From NCBI GenBank assembly GCA_025210235.1, contig JAOASG010000037.1, forward strand, positions 124,001 to 188,000: a stretch of DNA of 64,000 nt, given 5' to 3'. The notes under the pieces are model-generated. The model had not been told where the DNA came from. It made no database searches and worked only from the letters and a program-made list of their open reading frames with translations. Both the position numbers and the translations under genes were made by a program. Source of the DNA: Vallitalea sp. GTDB lineage: Bacteria; Bacillota; Clostridia; Lachnospirales; Vallitaleaceae. Shown here in pieces: positions 62,113 to 64,000 of this stretch; within the stretch, counting starts at the first letter, position 1, and every line of letters begins with the position of its first letter.

Positions 62113-62895
62113 ATGCAAACTTTTAAAAAGAATCAGATTATAATTACAGCGTTAGTCATTATGATTGCGATAGCTGGATATCTACAATTTATGGACAGAA
62201 ATGTTGATAGCCAAGAGGCATTAAATCAGCAACAACAAGAAAAAGAAAAAGGAAAAGAAAAAGGAAAAGAAATTGTTACACCAACAGCAATAGTTCCAAA
62301 TAGTAGTAAGCCTGATGATGTAAATGCTGATAAAAAAACAGATGATGTTGCTAAGAATAATCAAAAGCAAATAGCTGCAAGTGAAGCAGAACAAAATAAA
62401 GATGCTAAAGACGTTAAAGACGCAAAGGATGATATTGACGCTAAGGAAACAACTTCTGATGAAGAAAATAATAATGTAGGTGAGGCCGTATTAACAAGCG
62501 CTAATTCGGTTGAAGCAGGTCATTTCTTACAGGCTAAAATAGGTAGAGAACAAGTTTACTCTAAATTAAAATCAGGGTATTTAGCTATTATAGATAATAA
62601 AGAGTTAAAAGATGAGCATAAAGTAGAAGCCGTAAAAGAAATGGTTGATCTTCATCATAGAATTGAGAAGGAGGCTGCTGCAGAATCCCTTCTTAAAGCA
62701 AAAGGATTTAAAGATGTTTTTGTAAGAATGTTAGATGGTAAAGTAGATGTTGTAATTAATGCTAAAGAGTTATCACAAGCAGAACTTGCACAAGTAGAAG
62801 ACGTTGTAAGAAGAAAAACAGGGGTTGATGCTAATAACATAGTTATTTCGCTACTAGATGCATCAAAATCAGAATCAAAAAGTAAAAAAGACTAA
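62113..62895 (+). CDS. spoIIIAH: Stage III sporulation protein AH
   Basis: A 260-residue protein with an N-terminal helix (IIITALVIMIAIAGYLQF) and a low-complexity linker rich in K, E, D and Q (about 38-135), longer than in Bacillus. A ring-building domain (about 145-255) has REQVYSKLKSGYLAIIDNKEL and KGFKDVFVRMLDGKVDVVINAKELSQAE. It interacts with SpoIIQ of the forespore across the septum. ATG 62113, behind GAGGGGG, is better than 62098. Last spoIIIA gene. Confidence 0.93.
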   Translation: MQTFKKNQIIITALVIMIAIAGYLQFMDRNVDSQEALNQQQQEKEKGKEKGKEIVTPTAIVPNSSKPDDVNADKKTDDVAKNNQKQIAASEAEQNKDAKDVKDAKDDIDAKETTSDEENNNVGEAVLTSANSVEAGHFLQAKIGREQVYSKLKSGYLAIIDNKELKDEHKVEAVKEMVDLHHRIEKEAAAESLLKAKGFKDVFVRMLDGKVDVVINAKELSQAELAQVEDVVRRKTGVDANNIVISLLDASKSESKSKKD

Positions 62896-62961
62896 AACCC
62901 TATTCAACATATAGTAATTATAAAAGTTTTATTTAATAGGTTAATTAAAATGTTTAATAAT

Positions 62962-63005
62962 AGGCTTCTATGAAGAAAATTATTCTCGTAGTTGCCTAGT
63001 TTTAT
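62962..63005 (+). terminator. Imperfect terminator after spoIIIAH
   Basis: AGGC ... TCTATGAAGAA pairs loosely with TTCTCGTAGTTGCCT, followed by a T-rich stretch. The rest of the 290-base gap holds the promoter of the next gene. Confidence 0.55.
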
Positions 63006-63050
63006 TTTCTTATTTTATTATAAGTTACGTGAATAGATTAAAAATAATAT

Positions 63051-63078
63051 TTGCAAAACTAGTAAGATTTGTTATAAT
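63051..63078 (+). promoter_or_regulatory. Sigma-A promoter candidate for the Asp23 gene
   Basis: TTGCAA and TATAAT, 16-bp spacer, about 110 bases upstream of the start. Confidence 0.6.
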
Positions 63079-63187
63079 TAACATAGTAAGTCAATTAAAT
63101 AATTGGTTTTATCGAGTATTATAATCTAATTATTGATTAAAATATATTATATTTATAGATAATAAAGAATAGGATTGGAGGATTATA

Positions 63188-63562
63188 ATGGAAAGACAAA
63201 CTGTTAAAATACATGAAAAGGATAAAGTCGGAGAAGTTCATATTGCTGATGAAGTAATTGCAATCATTGCGGGATTAGCTGCTACTGAAGTTGAAGGAGT
63301 TGCTGGAATGGTTGGCAATTTTACTGGAGATCTTGTTGAAATGTTAGGTAAAAAAAATCTAGCAAAAGGTGTTTTGGTTGATGTTGGTGAAAAAGATGTT
63401 TCATTAGAAATTTCAATTATTGTTGAATTTGGAAGCAGTATACCAAATGTAACAAAAAACGTTCAAGAAAAGGTTAAAAGTGCTGTTGAAACTATGACTG
63501 GACTTGATGTTGATGAAATTAATATAAGAGTTGCAGGTGTTAATGTAGAAAAAGATAAGTAA
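63188..63562 (+). CDS. Asp23/Gls24 family envelope stress protein
   Basis: A 124-residue protein of the Asp23/Gls24 (DUF322) family, with VHIADEVIAIIAGLAATEVEGVAGM near the start, LEISIIVEFGSSIPNVTKNVQEKVKSAVETMTGLDVDEINI in the second half and the terminal RVAGVNVEKD. These proteins are small, membrane-associated through partners, and linked to cell-envelope stress. In Clostridia this gene regularly sits between spoIIIAH and nusB, as here. GGAGG precedes it. Confidence 0.95.
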   Translation: MERQTVKIHEKDKVGEVHIADEVIAIIAGLAATEVEGVAGMVGNFTGDLVEMLGKKNLAKGVLVDVGEKDVSLEISIIVEFGSSIPNVTKNVQEKVKSAVETMTGLDVDEINIRVAGVNVEKDK

Positions 63563-63637
63563 TTTACCAATTTTTAAGGTTTGTTGTGAAATTTTTACAA
63601 TAATACTTGTACAATTAACTAAATATAGTATAATTAA

Positions 63638-63672
63638 AATACCCTTAAATATTTTATATTTAAGGGTATTAA
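63638..63672 (+). terminator. Terminator of the Asp23 gene
   Basis: AATACCCTTAAATA pairs with TATTTAAGGGTATT. There is no long T-run after it. A promoter-like TTGTAC/TATAAT pair (63607-63634) lies just before it and could start the nusB transcript, in which case the stem would be the 5' leader. Confidence 0.6.
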
Positions 63673-63757
63673 AATGTAGTTAATGGTTTTTAATATATTA
63701 CCAAGGCCACTGAAAAAGCAGAATTTAATTCTTTAAATACAAACCCAGGAGGATATT

Positions 63758-64000
63758 ATGAATAGAAGGTTAACAAGAGAACATATTTTTAAAACAATAT
63801 TTTCAATAGAGTTTAATGAAAAAGAAGAGTTTAATGAAAAAGTAGAAGTATATCTTAGTGAACTTGAAGCTAGTGATAAAGCAAAAGAGTATATAAATAA
63901 TAAGTCTCTAGCTATATATAATAAAAAAGAAATTATAGATGAAAAAATTAGTGATAACGCTAAGAAATGGTCAATAAGCAGAATGTCTAAGGTAGATGTA
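63758..64000 (+). CDS. nusB: Transcription antitermination factor NusB (start only)
   Basis: The first 81 codons of NusB, cut by the window end. The N-terminal RRLTREHIFKTIFSIEF is the family start (RxxAREhhhQhLY type), and the segment IISDNAKKWSISRMSKVDV leads into the conserved helix that binds BoxA RNA with NusE. It acts in rRNA antitermination. CCAGGAGG precedes the ATG. A GCCACTGAAAA motif shared with 51009 and 55649 lies 50 bases upstream. Confidence 0.88.
   Translation, partial: MNRRLTREHIFKTIFSIEFNEKEEFNEKVEVYLSELEASDKAKEYINNKSLAIYNKKEIIDEKISDNAKKWSISRMSKVDV

Noticed and set aside
1..64000. CRISPR arrays
   Set aside because: No regularly spaced direct repeats with unique spacers were seen. 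The repeats found are single, dispersed copies.
1..64000. tRNA or rRNA genes
   Set aside because: No cloverleaf with a TTC-A/G loop and acceptor stem and no rRNA-like sequence was noticed.

Overview
The window is very AT-rich DNA from a spore-forming clostridium (Bacillota). Its right end carries the conserved run aroE-aroK-aroQ-efp, then the complete eight-gene spoIIIA sporulation operon, an Asp23/Gls24 gene and the start of nusB. This order is typical of Clostridia. The codon usage, the S-layer-homology protein and the gene content would suit a Lachnospirales/Vallitalea-like organism, but the species assignment is a guess.

Positions 1-23.9 kb are an accessory region full of decay. It holds a phage-type regulator remnant, two small secreted proteins, a broken XRE regulator, a sigma-K-like C-terminal fragment joined to a ParB fragment, and a frameshifted CHC2/toprim primase of the Tn1549 (ICE) type. 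Next come a WYL regulator, RidA and a YcaQ-type protein, a second (deleted) RidA, an internally deleted IS21 element, and three tandem large serine recombinases, the first without its catalytic domain. After these are a broken ADP-ribosyltransferase-like DUF3990 gene with two small partners (one DUF3791), a two-repeat protein of unknown function, an AraC/GyrI regulator with a DUF1905-C39 peptidase fusion, and an ECF sigma/RsiV-like anti-sigma pair. Several noncoding repeats recur across this region.

Positions 24-33.3 kb hold cell-envelope and signalling genes. They include a DUF2268 metalloprotease behind an orphan MerR-type promoter and a lipoprotein with a NADase-type glycan-binding domain. 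A three-gene signalling operon follows: a membrane protein with a degenerate kinase-like tail, a NarL-type response regulator and a 7TM histidine kinase. The segment ends with a small DUF4870 protein and a 1063-residue leucine-rich-repeat/SLH surface protein.

Positions 33.5-41.2 kb are the most interesting metabolic block. It is one compact operon-like run: a CooC-like ATPase, two 2-hydroxyacyl-CoA-dehydratase/benzoyl-CoA-reductase-type subunits, their ATP-dependent activator, a 51-residue membrane protein, a protein resembling part of CODH/acetyl-CoA synthase, and an Old-Yellow-Enzyme-type flavin/4Fe-4S reductase. No CoA transferase, CO dehydrogenase or acyl-CoA dehydrogenase is present, so the substrate is unknown. 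The set looks like a low-potential radical dehydration or reduction pathway coupled to an enoate/dienoate reductase.

Positions 41.2-52.5 kb hold four tiny membrane proteins, a GntR regulator, a VanZ-like membrane protein, an AraC/GyrI regulator followed by deleted MATE and flavodoxin genes, a secreted subtilisin and small lipoproteins. Positions 52.5-64 kb are the conserved core described above. A palindromic MITE-like repeat flanks spoIIIAA-AC and has inserted inside the spoIIIA operon.
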